DNA of 64,000 nt from JAQGMJ01 sp036498945. Lineage in GTDB: Bacteria; Pseudomonadota; Gammaproteobacteria; Burkholderiales; JAEUOS01. Location: contig DASYEQ010000061.1 in the NCBI GenBank assembly GCA_036498945.1, forward strand, positions 1 through 64,000, in the 5' to 3' direction. Positions within the stretch are counted from its first letter, which is position 1. Every line of letters begins with the position of its first letter. The notes under the pieces were generated by a model that was not told the DNA's origin, made no database searches, and was given only the letters and a program-made list of their open reading frames with translations. The translations under genes were made by a program, and so were the position numbers. This document shows positions 24,505-34,687 of the stretch, in pieces.

Positions 24505-26298
24505 TCAGTCGGCGGTGAGGCGTGTCGGCAGGCGCATGCCCATCACCACGCCGGTGCCATCCGGGCGGTTGCGGCCGAAAGCCGCGCCGCCGTGGAATTC
24601 GGCCACCAGGCGTACGATGAACAAGCCCAGGCCCAGGTGCGGCTCCGCGCCTTCGGCGCGCGATTCGCGCAGCGTCACCATCGAATCGAACAGGCGCGCC
24701 GCCGGCACCTCGGGCAACAGCGGCCCGGTGTTCTCGACTTCGATCATCGCGTAGATCTCTTCCTGGCGCAGGGTGATGCGCACGGGCGAATCGGGCATGG
24801 AAAAGCTCACCGCGTTGGCCGCCAGCTTGTCCAGCGCCTGCGCCAGCAGTTCAGGCGAGCCGGAAATGCGCAAGCCCTCGGCTTGCAGGTCGACGATGAA
24901 GTTCACGCCGGGGTAGGCGGCGCGGTAGCCTGCGGCGGACCCGGCAACCACTTCGCTCGGGTCGTATTCCGTGCGCTCGCCCTCGCGCAGCGTCGCCTCG
25001 ATGCGCCGCGCCTCGCTCATGCGCGAGAGCATTGCCGACAGGCGCGAAATGCCCTGCTCGGCACGCTGCAGGTAGACGGCGGCGTCTTCCGGCAGGTTAT
25101 GCATTTGCAGGTTTTCAAGAGAGGAACGCACCACCGCGATCGGCGTGCGGAATTCGTGCGACAGGCGCGAACCCAGTTCCTCCAGGTAGTCGTGGTACTG
25201 CGCCAGGCGCTCCAGCAATTGCGAATAGCTGCGTGACAGGTCGCCGATCTCGTCCCCCGCGCGCGAGCCGGCGACGATATGGCGCACGCGGCCGTTGGCG
25301 TCGATCGCCGCCTCGGCTTCATTGCGCAGGCGGCTGATACGCCCGGCGATGCGCGAGGCGAAGGCCAGCACGGTGACGGTGGCGAGCAGGAAAGCCAGCA
25401 GCGAGCCGGTGATGAGCTTTTCCAGCGCGCGCGTGGTGAAGGACTGCACCGCGTTGGTGGTTTCTTCCACCACCACGGCGGCCACCACGTCGTCGTCGGC
25501 CCAGATCGGGTGCGCGGCGGAGAGGATCACCGCGCGATTGTCGAGCGTGGTGCGCCGCCGCGTTGCCGGGATGCCGGAAAGCGCGCTTTCCACTTCCGCG
25601 CCGTTGGTGATGGCGTCTTCCGGCAGGGCGTCGTCGAAATCTTCGGTCGGCAGGGTCAACAGGCGCGAATACAGCGGGCGCAAAAGCAGGTTTTCGGCGC
25701 GGTCCCAGAACGAGGGCGGCACTGGCTTGGTGCTGGCGGGCTTGTCGTCGGCGGTGGCCTTGAGGCTACCGGCCAGCGCCAGCAACTGGTGCTTCTTGTC
25801 AATCACCCAGATGCGGCTTTTGGCGCGGTTCAGGCCCGAGATGATGCGGCTCACCTCATCGGCGGCTGGCGGCGGCTCCGGCGCCAGGATGGTCATCGGC
25901 ACCTGCGGCGCGCGCGTCACCGGGTTGACCACCACGGCAGCGTCGCTGGCGATGCCGTCGAGCGTGCCGGCGACATTGGCGCCGCTGCTGATTACGCCAT
26001 CCGGCGCCGAGGCGGTTACGTTAGCGCCGCTGCTGGCGGCATTGCCACCGCTGCTCAAGGCGGCGATCGCCTCCTGGCGTTCTTTTTGCCGCGCCACGTC
26101 CTCCGGGCGCAGGCGCAACAGGGAGGGGCGGTCGTGCAGCGCGGTGGCGATGGTGCGCGCCGCGGCGATCAGGTTCTGCTCCTGCTGCTCCTTCAGCAGC
26201 GCTTCCATTTCGCGCACATAGCCCAGGCCCACCACCGGAATCAGGAATACCGGCAGGACAGCGATGAACAGCTTGGCGCGCAGGCCGAAACGGAGCAT
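24505..26298 (-). CDS. Sensor histidine kinase, similar to the proteobacterial dedicated-sortase system kinase
   Basis: A 597-residue membrane kinase. TM1 is at about residues 9-26 and TM2 at about 295-315, enclosing a ~270-residue sensor region. A HAMP-like segment follows, then the H-box with His381 in SHEFRTP, and the ATP-binding domain with the N-box (LDKLAANAVSFS), a degenerate G1 (ENTGP instead of DxGxG) and GLGLFIV as G2. The opening LRAKLFIAVLPVFLIPVVG followed by YVREMEALL, and the ENTGP box, resemble from memory the PdsS kinases that partner dedicated sortases. No sortase or target gene is in the window. Residues 81-115 are a Ser/Gly/Ala/Asn low-complexity stretch. Downstream of its response regulator in the same operon. 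Confidence 0.85.
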   Translation of the reverse strand: MLRFGLRAKLFIAVLPVFLIPVVGLGYVREMEALLKEQQEQNLIAAARTIATALHDRPSLLRLRPEDVARQKERQEAIAALSSGGNAASSGANVTASAPDGVISSGANVAGTLDGIASDAAVVVNPVTRAPQVPMTILAPEPPPAADEVSRIISGLNRAKSRIWVIDKKHQLLALAGSLKATADDKPASTKPVPPSFWDRAENLLLRPLYSRLLTLPTEDFDDALPEDAITNGAEVESALSGIPATRRRTTLDNRAVILSAAHPIWADDDVVAAVVVEETTNAVQSFTTRALEKLITGSLLAFLLATVTVLAFASRIAGRISRLRNEAEAAIDANGRVRHIVAGSRAGDEIGDLSRSYSQLLERLAQYHDYLEELGSRLSHEFRTPIAVVRSSLENLQMHNLPEDAAVYLQRAEQGISRLSAMLSRMSEARRIEATLREGERTEYDPSEVVAGSAAGYRAAYPGVNFIVDLQAEGLRISGSPELLAQALDKLAANAVSFSMPDSPVRITLRQEEIYAMIEVENTGPLLPEVPAARLFDSMVTLRESRAEGAEPHLGLGLFIVRLVAEFHGGAAFGRNRPDGTGVVMGMRLPTRLTAD

Positions 26299-26471
26299 GA
26301 GGGGAATGGGCTACGAAAAAATAGGACAGCGGTGCCGGAGGCAAATTCTAAACGTTGCACCGGGCGGCGTACGAAGCGCTTTTTCGTTGCTTTTGAAAAT
26401 GAAATTGGCCCCGTATCTGCTGAAAGACGGCCAGCGATTTCAGTCGGACCGGACCGGACAAAAGCAGGTTT

Positions 26472-27173
26472 TTACTTTTGTCCGCTCTCGCGCCAGCGGT
26501 AACCCATGCCGTAGACCGTATCGATGGAATCGAACGCGTCATCCACGGCGACGAATTTCTTGCGAATGCGCTTGACGTGCGAGGTGATGGTGCCGTCATC
26601 CACCACGATCTTGGCGTCGCCCATCAGCTGGTCGCGGTTTTTTACGTGGCCGGGGAATTTGGCCAGGGCATGCACCATCCAGAATTCGGTCAGCGTCAGG
26701 TCCACCACGCGATCATTCCAGGTAGCGAGAAAGCGCTTCATGTCGAGCTTGAGCTCCCCGCGCTCGATGATCTCGTCCGCCGCTGCGGGGCTGGCCGCCA
26801 GTTCGGCGCGGCGGAACAGTGCGGCGATGCGCGCCAGCAGGTGCGGGAGGGAGACATCCTTGGTCAGGTAGTCATCCGCGCCCAGGCGCAATCCGGAGAC
26901 GATGTCGAAATCGCTGTCGCGCGCCGACAGGAAAATGATCGGCAGGGTGGCGGAAAGGGCGCGCAGCTCGCGGCACAGGGTAAAGCCGCCCTCCGGTTCG
27001 GCGCCCAGGCCGATGTCGATGATCGCCAGTTCCGGCAAGCGCAGCTTGAAGGCGCTTGAGGCCTCGGGGCGGCTGGCGTAGGTGGCGACTTCGTAGCCGT
27101 GTTTTTTGATCGCATCCGCGTAATTGGCGCGGATGGCGGCGTCGTCTTCGATCAGGGCGATTCTTTTGGCCAT
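26472..27173 (-). CDS. OmpR-type response regulator, similar to the dedicated-sortase system regulator
   Basis: A 233-residue regulator. The receiver domain holds the acidic pair ED at 9-10, phospho-acceptor Asp53 in AIIDIGLG, switch Ser83 in FLSARD and Lys105 in YLTKD. A C-terminal winged helix follows (LTLTEFWMVHALAKFPGHV, and VDDGTITSHVKRIRKKF near residue 200). The DIGLG and EFWMVHALA wording strongly recalls the PdsR regulators of proteobacterial sortase systems; this is from memory. It is the first gene of the operon, 173 bp ahead of the kinase, and has a perfect inverted repeat 27 bp upstream of its start. Confidence 0.9.
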   Translation of the reverse strand: MAKRIALIEDDAAIRANYADAIKKHGYEVATYASRPEASSAFKLRLPELAIIDIGLGAEPEGGFTLCRELRALSATLPIIFLSARDSDFDIVSGLRLGADDYLTKDVSLPHLLARIAALFRRAELAASPAAADEIIERGELKLDMKRFLATWNDRVVDLTLTEFWMVHALAKFPGHVKNRDQLMGDAKIVVDDGTITSHVKRIRKKFVAVDDAFDSIDTVYGMGYRWRESGQK

Positions 27174-27199
27174 GGCTATTGACGGTTGGGTGGAGAAAA

Positions 27200-27220
27200 G
27201 CAGCGCAAATGTTGCGCTGC
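27200..27220. promoter_or_regulatory. Perfect inverted repeat upstream of the response regulator
   Basis: GCAGCGCAA-ATG-TTGCGCTGC is a perfect 9-bp inverted repeat with a 3-nt spacer, ending 27 bp before the response-regulator start and within the region divergent from the small membrane-protein gene. It could be a hairpin in the 5' leader or an operator. No T-run follows on either strand, so a terminator is unlikely. Confidence 0.5.
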
Positions 27221-27401
27221 ACAGTCCGTTGTTGCGTCCGGACTATAACCGAAGCGGGCAGAAAGGCTGTCCGGGGTGAAAAAAGTCATTTTCTTGCCAC
27301 TTTTCATCTCCACAACGCCCCTTTGGCTTGATACCATCGTCATAAGTCGGCGTTTAAATGAAAACATCAAGGACGCCACCACAAAAGGACGGGAGCGCGA
27401 A

Positions 27402-27545
27402 ATGAATACGGAAATCAAGGTACACGAGCAAATGGACATTGCCGGCGACATGTTCCAGACCATTGGTCTGGCCGCGGCCGCCGGCTTGGGCGCCGCCGTG
27501 GCGTCCGGCCTGATCGTGCTGCTGATCGCCCTGACCGCGGGCTAA
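27402..27545 (+). CDS. 47-residue single-span membrane protein, unknown
   Basis: ATG 27402 is preceded by GGGAGCG at a suitable distance and encodes MNTEIKVHEQMDIAGDMFQ, followed by a Gly/Ala-rich hydrophobic helix (about residues 22-46). It lies divergent from the response regulator and ends 8 bp before a good intrinsic terminator, so it forms a compact transcription unit. There is no LPxTG-like motif and no Cys lipobox. Function unknown; the location suggests possible control by, or feedback on, the adjacent two-component system. The longer frame starting at 27276 was rejected in favour of the start with a ribosome-binding site. Confidence 0.65.
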   Translation: MNTEIKVHEQMDIAGDMFQTIGLAAAAGLGAAVASGLIVLLIALTAG

Positions 27546-27553
27546 GCGGCGCC

Positions 27554-27579
27554 GGCGGGTTGAACCCGCCACTGTTTTT
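27554..27579 (+). terminator. Intrinsic terminator after the small membrane-protein gene
   Basis: GGCGGGT-TGA-ACCCGCC is a 7-bp perfect GC stem, followed after ACTG by TTTTT. It sits directly after the 47-residue ORF. Confidence 0.75.
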
Positions 27580-27593
27580 CCAGTCCACCTGAT

Positions 27594-27716
27594 AGCCCGG
27601 ACGCTCCGGGCTGGTGGCTGGGGTCAAGGGACTCCTCCTCCTCCAGGTCCCGCGCGGGTGGCGTTGCTGCGGCGCCGCCCGGCCCCCAGCCCCTGGCCCA
27701 GAGCGTCTGGGCTTTT
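27594..27716 (+). ncRNA. Candidate structured RNA with an anti-Shine-Dalgarno-like loop
   Basis: The 5' arm 27594-27606 (AGCCCGGACGCTC) pairs over 13 positions with 27701-27713, one of them a G-U, and the 3' arm runs into TTTT. Inside, GGCTGGGG at 27616-27623 pairs with CCCCAGCC at 27684-27691. Two further hairpins then branch off: GGGAC/GTCCC (27628-27632 with 27647-27651) and an 8-bp stem at 27656-27663 with 27673-27680. The first hairpin's 14-nt loop reads TCCTCCTCCTCCAG, i.e. repeated CUCC complementary to GGAGG ribosome-binding sites. The whole fills the gap between a terminator and the metallophosphoesterase start and lacks coding potential. No clear promoter is seen, so it may be a leader or a processed RNA. 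It does not match SRP, 6S or tmRNA as I know them. Confidence 0.4.
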
Positions 27717-27722
27717 CATTGC

Positions 27723-28634
27723 ATGCCTGATTATTCAAAACACCTGGTGGCTGTTGGCATTTTCTACGCCTCTCACCTGGTCTGGGTGTATTTCGCCTGG
27801 GCGTTCTGGCGCTGGCGCAAGCGCCGCCAGGCCGGCATGCTGGCGGTGCGCTGCATCCTGGGCCTGCTGTTCGTCTGGGCACGCTTTGTCGAGCCCAACT
27901 GGATCACCGAGCGGGAGACCGCCATGCCGATCCATACCGGCACGCGCGTAGCCCTGATTTCCGACCTGCACCTGGGGGCGTACAACCACGCCGGCATCGT
28001 CGCGCGCGTGGCCAAGCGCATCAACGCGCTGCAGCCGGACTGCACCGTGATTGCCGGAGATTTTCTCTATGCGCCGGATGAGCCGCTGGACGAACTGTTT
28101 GCGACGCTGAAGGACATTCACGGGCCGCTATATGCGGTGCTCGGCAACCACGACAGCCATGAAGTGCCGCCGCCGCACGGCATCGAGGTGCCCACCGCCG
28201 AGGTGATCGCCGCGCTTGAGCGTGCCGGCGTGCACCTGATCGAAAACCAGGTAGTCGACTGCGGCAAGGTGAAAATCGCCGGCGTCGGCGACCTGTGGAC
28301 CGGGAAGTCGGATTTCCATGTCGCCCAGGCCTATCATGGACCGCAGCCGCTGGTGCTCCTGACCCACAACCCCGATCTTGCGTACGAGGTGCCGCGCGGC
28401 CTCTCGCCGTTGCTGCTTTCCGGGCACACCCACGGTGGCCAGGTGCGCCTGCCCTGGGTGTATCACTACGTAATCCCGGTCAAGGGGCCGTTTGACTATG
28501 GCTTGTTGTCGCCGGTGCAATGGAGCGAGGACCCGGTCGGCCGCCCCTACGTCTTCACCACCAGCGGCATTGGCGAAATCGCCTTGCCGCTGCGGCTGTT
28601 CGACCCGCCGGTGATCGACCTGCTGCGCATGTAG
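27723..28634 (+). CDS. Membrane-anchored metallophosphoesterase (YaeI/YkuE-like)
   Basis: A 303-residue phosphohydrolase with two N-terminal hydrophobic segments (about residues 8-29 and 40-54) and a calcineurin-like domain. All metal motifs are present: D81-L-H83, GDF with Asp113, GNHD at 141-144, LLTHNPD near 217 and SGHTHGGQ near 238. Relatives act on UDP-diacylglucosamine, phospholipid-like substrates or cell-wall precursors at the membrane. ATG 27723 has no evident ribosome-binding site. An internal ATG at 27924, after GGGAGA, would give a soluble version, but the longer form matches the family's usual N terminus. It follows the candidate structured RNA by 6 bp. Confidence 0.88.
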   Translation: MPDYSKHLVAVGIFYASHLVWVYFAWAFWRWRKRRQAGMLAVRCILGLLFVWARFVEPNWITERETAMPIHTGTRVALISDLHLGAYNHAGIVARVAKRINALQPDCTVIAGDFLYAPDEPLDELFATLKDIHGPLYAVLGNHDSHEVPPPHGIEVPTAEVIAALERAGVHLIENQVVDCGKVKIAGVGDLWTGKSDFHVAQAYHGPQPLVLLTHNPDLAYEVPRGLSPLLLSGHTHGGQVRLPWVYHYVIPVKGPFDYGLLSPVQWSEDPVGRPYVFTTSGIGEIALPLRLFDPPVIDLLRM

Positions 28635-28637
28635 GCA

Positions 28638-29404
28638 TTAGGGCTTCAGCCGATAGCCGGTGCGGAACATCCACCACAGCAAGCTGAGGCACAGCGCCAT
28701 GAAGCACGCCGTGAAGCCGAGGCTGGCTGGCATGCTGACGTCGCCGACGCCGTAAAAGCTCCAGCGGAATCCGCTCACCAGGTAGACCACCGGATTGAAC
28801 AGGCTCAGCGTCTGCCACGGCTGCGGCAGCATGTCGATCGAATAAAAGGCGCCACCCAGGAAAGTCAGTGGCGTCACCACCAGCGACGGAATGATCGCCA
28901 ACTGCTCGAAATTCTTCGCCCAGATGCCGATGATGAAGCCGAACAGGCTGAAGGTGACCGAAGTGAGCACGAGAAACGCGATCATCCACGCCGGATGGAG
29001 AATCTCCACCCGCACGAAAAAGGTCGCGGTCACGAGAATGATCAGCCCGATCAGGACCGATTTGGTCGCCGCCGCGCCGACATAGGCCACCACTGCCTCG
29101 AAGGCGGAAAGCGGTGCGGAGAGGATTTCGAAGATGGTGCCGGTGAATTTGGGAAAGTAGATGCCGACGGAGGCATTCGAGATGCTCTGGGTGAGGATGG
29201 TCAGCATGATCAGGCCGGGCACGATGAAGGCGCCGTAGCCCACTCCGCCGATCGACTGCATGCGCGAGCCGATGGCGCCGCCGAACACGATGAAATAAAG
29301 CGCGGTGGTGATCACCGGCGTGGCGACGCTCTGCCAGACGGTGCGCGCGGTGCGCGCCATCTCGGTACGGTAGATCGCCCAGATACCGCTGCGATTGATC
29401 AGCA

Positions 29405-29405
<1 letters not shown>
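28638..29405 (-). CDS. ABC-2 type exporter permease (NodJ/YadH family)
   Basis: A 255-residue integral membrane subunit with about six spans and the ABC-2 signature region near residues 150-200 (VLTSVTFSLFGFIIGIWAKN, then LTFLGGAFYSIDMLP). It transports an unknown substrate out of the cytoplasm with the ATPase encoded just upstream; the two genes overlap by one base. The length matches YadH/NodJ. Its 3' end is 3 bp from the convergent metallophosphoesterase stop. Confidence 0.92.
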
Positions 29406-30328
<923 letters not shown>

Positions 30329-30545
30329 GGTATGGTGTTATTGGCCGCCCTGGAGTTGAGCAGAGCAGGGTGGGTATCTTGTGGTGAAGGAGGCCGGCGG
30401 ACCGCAAGTATCGGGATACTGACCGTCTTTTTCCGCGGGCGTTCCCGCGGTTTTCATCGAGTGCCGATTATGCCTGCCTCGCGCACGGCAGGCCGGCAGG
30501 CGCTACACTTGCGTCCTGCCGCAACCAATACAAGTGTTTCCGTTC

Positions 30546-30902
30546 ATGATCCGCCTCGTCTTCGCCGCCTGCCTGCTGCTGCAACTGGCCGCCTGTTCCA
30601 CCGTCGATTCGGTGGGCAAGTCCATCGACACTTATTTCGACCGCGGCTGGAAAATCCGCGAGCAGAACACCGATTTCGTCAGTATCGAGTACGACACCGA
30701 GAAGTTCGGCGACGCCGATATCCTGAAAAAAGCCGACGGCACCTGCAATGCCTACTCCAAGACGGCGATCATCAACCGCAGCAACCTCGACCCCATCACC
30801 GCCCGGCGTGTTTCCGTCTATCGTTGCCTCACCCAGAACGAGCGCCGCGCGCGCGAAGAGGCGGAGAAGAACGGCCAGCCGCTGCCGCTGCGCCGCGATT
30901 GA
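30546..30902 (+). CDS. Putative small lipoprotein
   Basis: A 118-residue product. MIRLVFAACLLLQLAACSTVDS is a lipoprotein signal peptide with lipobox LAAC; Ser after the Cys favours outer-membrane sorting. The mature part is charged and ends in a basic tail (NERRAREEAEKNGQPLPLRR). Two further Cys residues (in GTCNAYS and YRCLT) could form a disulfide in the periplasm. No family recognised. Start ATG 30546 was chosen over a GTG at 30534 because it sits at the n-region of the signal peptide. Monocistronic between two minus-strand genes. Confidence 0.75.
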   Translation: MIRLVFAACLLLQLAACSTVDSVGKSIDTYFDRGWKIREQNTDFVSIEYDTEKFGDADILKKADGTCNAYSKTAIINRSNLDPITARRVSVYRCLTQNERRAREEAEKNGQPLPLRRD

Positions 30903-31009
30903 TCAGCCAGCGCAGATCAGATACGGCTCAAGGTGCGCCAGCCCGCGCGGCTGTCTCTCCAACCGGGTTGCGAAACGCAAGCAGGGCGCAGCCCCTTGAT
31001 TGCCATTTT

Positions 31010-31702
31010 TCAAGCTGCCTTGCGCCGCTCGGTGGCGATCGCCGCCAGGCCGCCCAGGGCGTAGGCCTTCATGTGCTGCGCCAGTTCCTCCGCCGGCTGC
31101 TTGAACAGGCCCTGGATCGGGCTTTCCACGTTGCGCCGGATGATCAGCAGCATGATGCACGGCGCCATGATGTTGAGCATGCAGCGCGTCAGCGCCGGGT
31201 CGCGCGCTGGAATGCCGGTGATCTCGCTGATGATGCGCAGCAGGATGTTGAACTTCGGCATGGTCTGCTCGCGCATCACTTGCGGCAGCAAGGGCGAGGG
31301 GGCGAACAGCTCGCGCGCCCACAGGCGCGTATGCCAGCTCTGCCCGTTGATCACGATGGGTGCCAGCCCATCGATGAACTGGCCCAGCTTTTCCTCGGCC
31401 GGCAGGGCGCTGTCGGCCAGCCCGGTGAGATAGTCGATGCTCATCAGGCGCTGATGCACCTCTTCCAGTAACGCCAGGTAAAGGCCGTCGCGGCTGCCAA
31501 AGTGGTAGTTGACGGCGGCAATGTTGGTCTGCGCGCGTTCGCATACCGCCTTGCTGGTGGTGTCCGCATAACCATGCTCGGCAAACAGTTGCCCCGCCGC
31601 CTCGATGATGCGCGCGCGCGTGGCCGCGCCGTCGGTACGGGCGTTGCGTTCGGCACCGCCGGCGGTCTTGCGTGCGGAGCTTTTGGGCCGGGAAGAGGTC
31701 AT
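31010..31702 (-). CDS. cecR: TetR-family regulator, CecR type
   Basis: A 230-residue repressor, close to the ~223 residues of E. coli CecR. An N-terminal Lys/Ser tail is followed by the TetR HTH (ARIIEAAGQLFAEHGYADT, then VCERAQTNIAAVNYHFGSRD), and the long ligand domain matches the CecR/DUF1956 type (IVINGQSWHTRLWARELF). It is divergent from ybhG-ybhF-ybhS-ybhR homologues; in E. coli the same genes form one cecR-ybhGFSR transcription unit. A 16-bp palindrome lies in the shared promoter (next entry), so autoregulation and repression of the efflux operon are likely. Confidence 0.88.
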   Translation of the reverse strand: MTSSRPKSSARKTAGGAERNARTDGAATRARIIEAAGQLFAEHGYADTTSKAVCERAQTNIAAVNYHFGSRDGLYLALLEEVHQRLMSIDYLTGLADSALPAEEKLGQFIDGLAPIVINGQSWHTRLWARELFAPSPLLPQVMREQTMPKFNILLRIISEITGIPARDPALTRCMLNIMAPCIMLLIIRRNVESPIQGLFKQPAEELAQHMKAYALGGLAAIATERRKAA

Positions 31703-31727
31703 TGCAAATCCAGCATGCCGAATTTAG

Positions 31728-31756
31728 TTGAAATTCAAATTTGAATTAAATATACT
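31728..31756 (+). promoter_or_regulatory. Promoter of the ybhG efflux operon with embedded CecR-type operator
   Basis: TTGAAA (31728-31733), a 17-bp spacer and TATACT (31751-31756) form a near-consensus sigma-70 promoter. The spacer and the end of the -35 hold AATTCAAATTTGAATT (31732-31747), a perfect 16-bp palindrome. Repressor bound there would block polymerase directly. The ybhG start is 34 bp downstream of the -10. The sequence pattern is direct; the assignment to the adjacent TetR protein is inference. Confidence 0.75.
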
Positions 31757-31789
31757 ACAGCCAACCCTCACGCACAAGGGATAGTGCTA

Positions 31790-32815
31790 ATGAAAAAGTT
31801 ACTCGTCATCCTGCTTGTCGTCCTCGTTGCCGCCGGTGTGGGCATCTGGTATTACACGCGGCCGGCGGACGATGCCAGGCAGCTTACGCTCTATGGCAAC
31901 GTCGATATTCGCCAGGTTTCGTTGGCCTTCGAAGGCAGCGACCGCATCGCCGAGATGCGGGTGCAGGAGGGCGACAAGGTCAAGACCGGCCAGGTGCTGG
32001 CGGTGCTGGATACGCGGGTCATGGGCCTGCAGGCAGGCCAGTCGGAGGCGCAGATCGGCGTGCAGGAAGAAGCGCTGAAGAAGCTGCGCAACGGCTCGCG
32101 CCCGGAGGAAGTGGCGCAGGCGCGTGCCCAGGTGGCCTCCGCCCAGGCCGACGTCGATCTTGCTGGCCAGCAATTGAAGCGCCTGCAAGGCATTTCCGCT
32201 TCCACCGGCGGCAAGGGCGTGAGTCAGCAGGATATGGACAATGCCGCCTCCAAGCTGAAAGTGACGCAGGCCGAACTGGAAAACCGCCGCAAGGCGCTGC
32301 AATTGCAGGTTGCCGGCCCGCGCCAGGAAGACATTGCCCAGGCCGAGGCGCAGGTGAAGGTCTCGCGCGCCGAACTGGCGCTGCTCAAATATCACATCAG
32401 CCAGGCAGAACTGAAAGCGCCGCAGGATGCAGTAGTGCGCGCGCGCCTGCTGGAGCCCGGCGACATGGCCTCGCCGCAACGCCCCGCCTATACCTTGGCG
32501 ATCACTGATCCGAAATGGGTACGCTGCTACGTCACCGAAACGCAGCTCGGGCGCCTCAAGCCCGGCCAGGCGGCGCGGGTCGCTACCGACAGCCATCCGG
32601 ACCAATCCATCGAAGGGAGCATCGGCTACATCTCCTCGGTGGCCGAGTTCACGCCGAAAAACGTCGAGACCCAGGAACTGCGTACCAGCCTGGTCTATGA
32701 AGTGCGCGTGTTGGTGAACGATCCCCAGGACCGCCTGCGCCTGGGCATGCCCGCCACCGTGCATATCGATACCACCGGCGCTCCCGACGCGGCCAGGCCG
32801 CCGGCGGGGAAGTAA
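31790..32815 (+). CDS. ybhG: HlyD/YbhG-family periplasmic adaptor subunit
   Basis: A 341-residue membrane-fusion protein linking an inner-membrane ABC pump to an outer-membrane channel. Residues 1-20 (MKKLLVILLVVLVAAGVGIW) form the anchor. Lipoyl/barrel parts flank a long coiled-coil hairpin (about residues 85-205, Gln/Ala/Glu/Lys rich), and YVTETQLGRLKPGQAARV starts the beta-barrel. ATG 31790 has AAGGGA 8 bp upstream. Its stop directly abuts the ybhF start (TAAATG). Length and gene order match E. coli YbhG. Confidence 0.9.
   Translation: MKKLLVILLVVLVAAGVGIWYYTRPADDARQLTLYGNVDIRQVSLAFEGSDRIAEMRVQEGDKVKTGQVLAVLDTRVMGLQAGQSEAQIGVQEEALKKLRNGSRPEEVAQARAQVASAQADVDLAGQQLKRLQGISASTGGKGVSQQDMDNAASKLKVTQAELENRRKALQLQVAGPRQEDIAQAEAQVKVSRAELALLKYHISQAELKAPQDAVVRARLLEPGDMASPQRPAYTLAITDPKWVRCYVTETQLGRLKPGQAARVATDSHPDQSIEGSIGYISSVAEFTPKNVETQELRTSLVYEVRVLVNDPQDRLRLGMPATVHIDTTGAPDAARPPAGK

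Positions 32816-34683
<1,868 letters not shown>

Positions 34684-34687
<4 letters not shown>

Noticed and set aside
27402..27545. Small membrane protein as a sortase substrate
   Set aside because: No LPxTG-like sorting motif followed by a span and basic tail, and no signal peptide.
27594..27716. Considered as SRP RNA, 6S RNA or tmRNA
   Set aside because: The conserved SRP tetraloop/asymmetric loop, the 6S central bubble and the tmRNA tRNA-like ends are absent; kept only as an unknown structured RNA.
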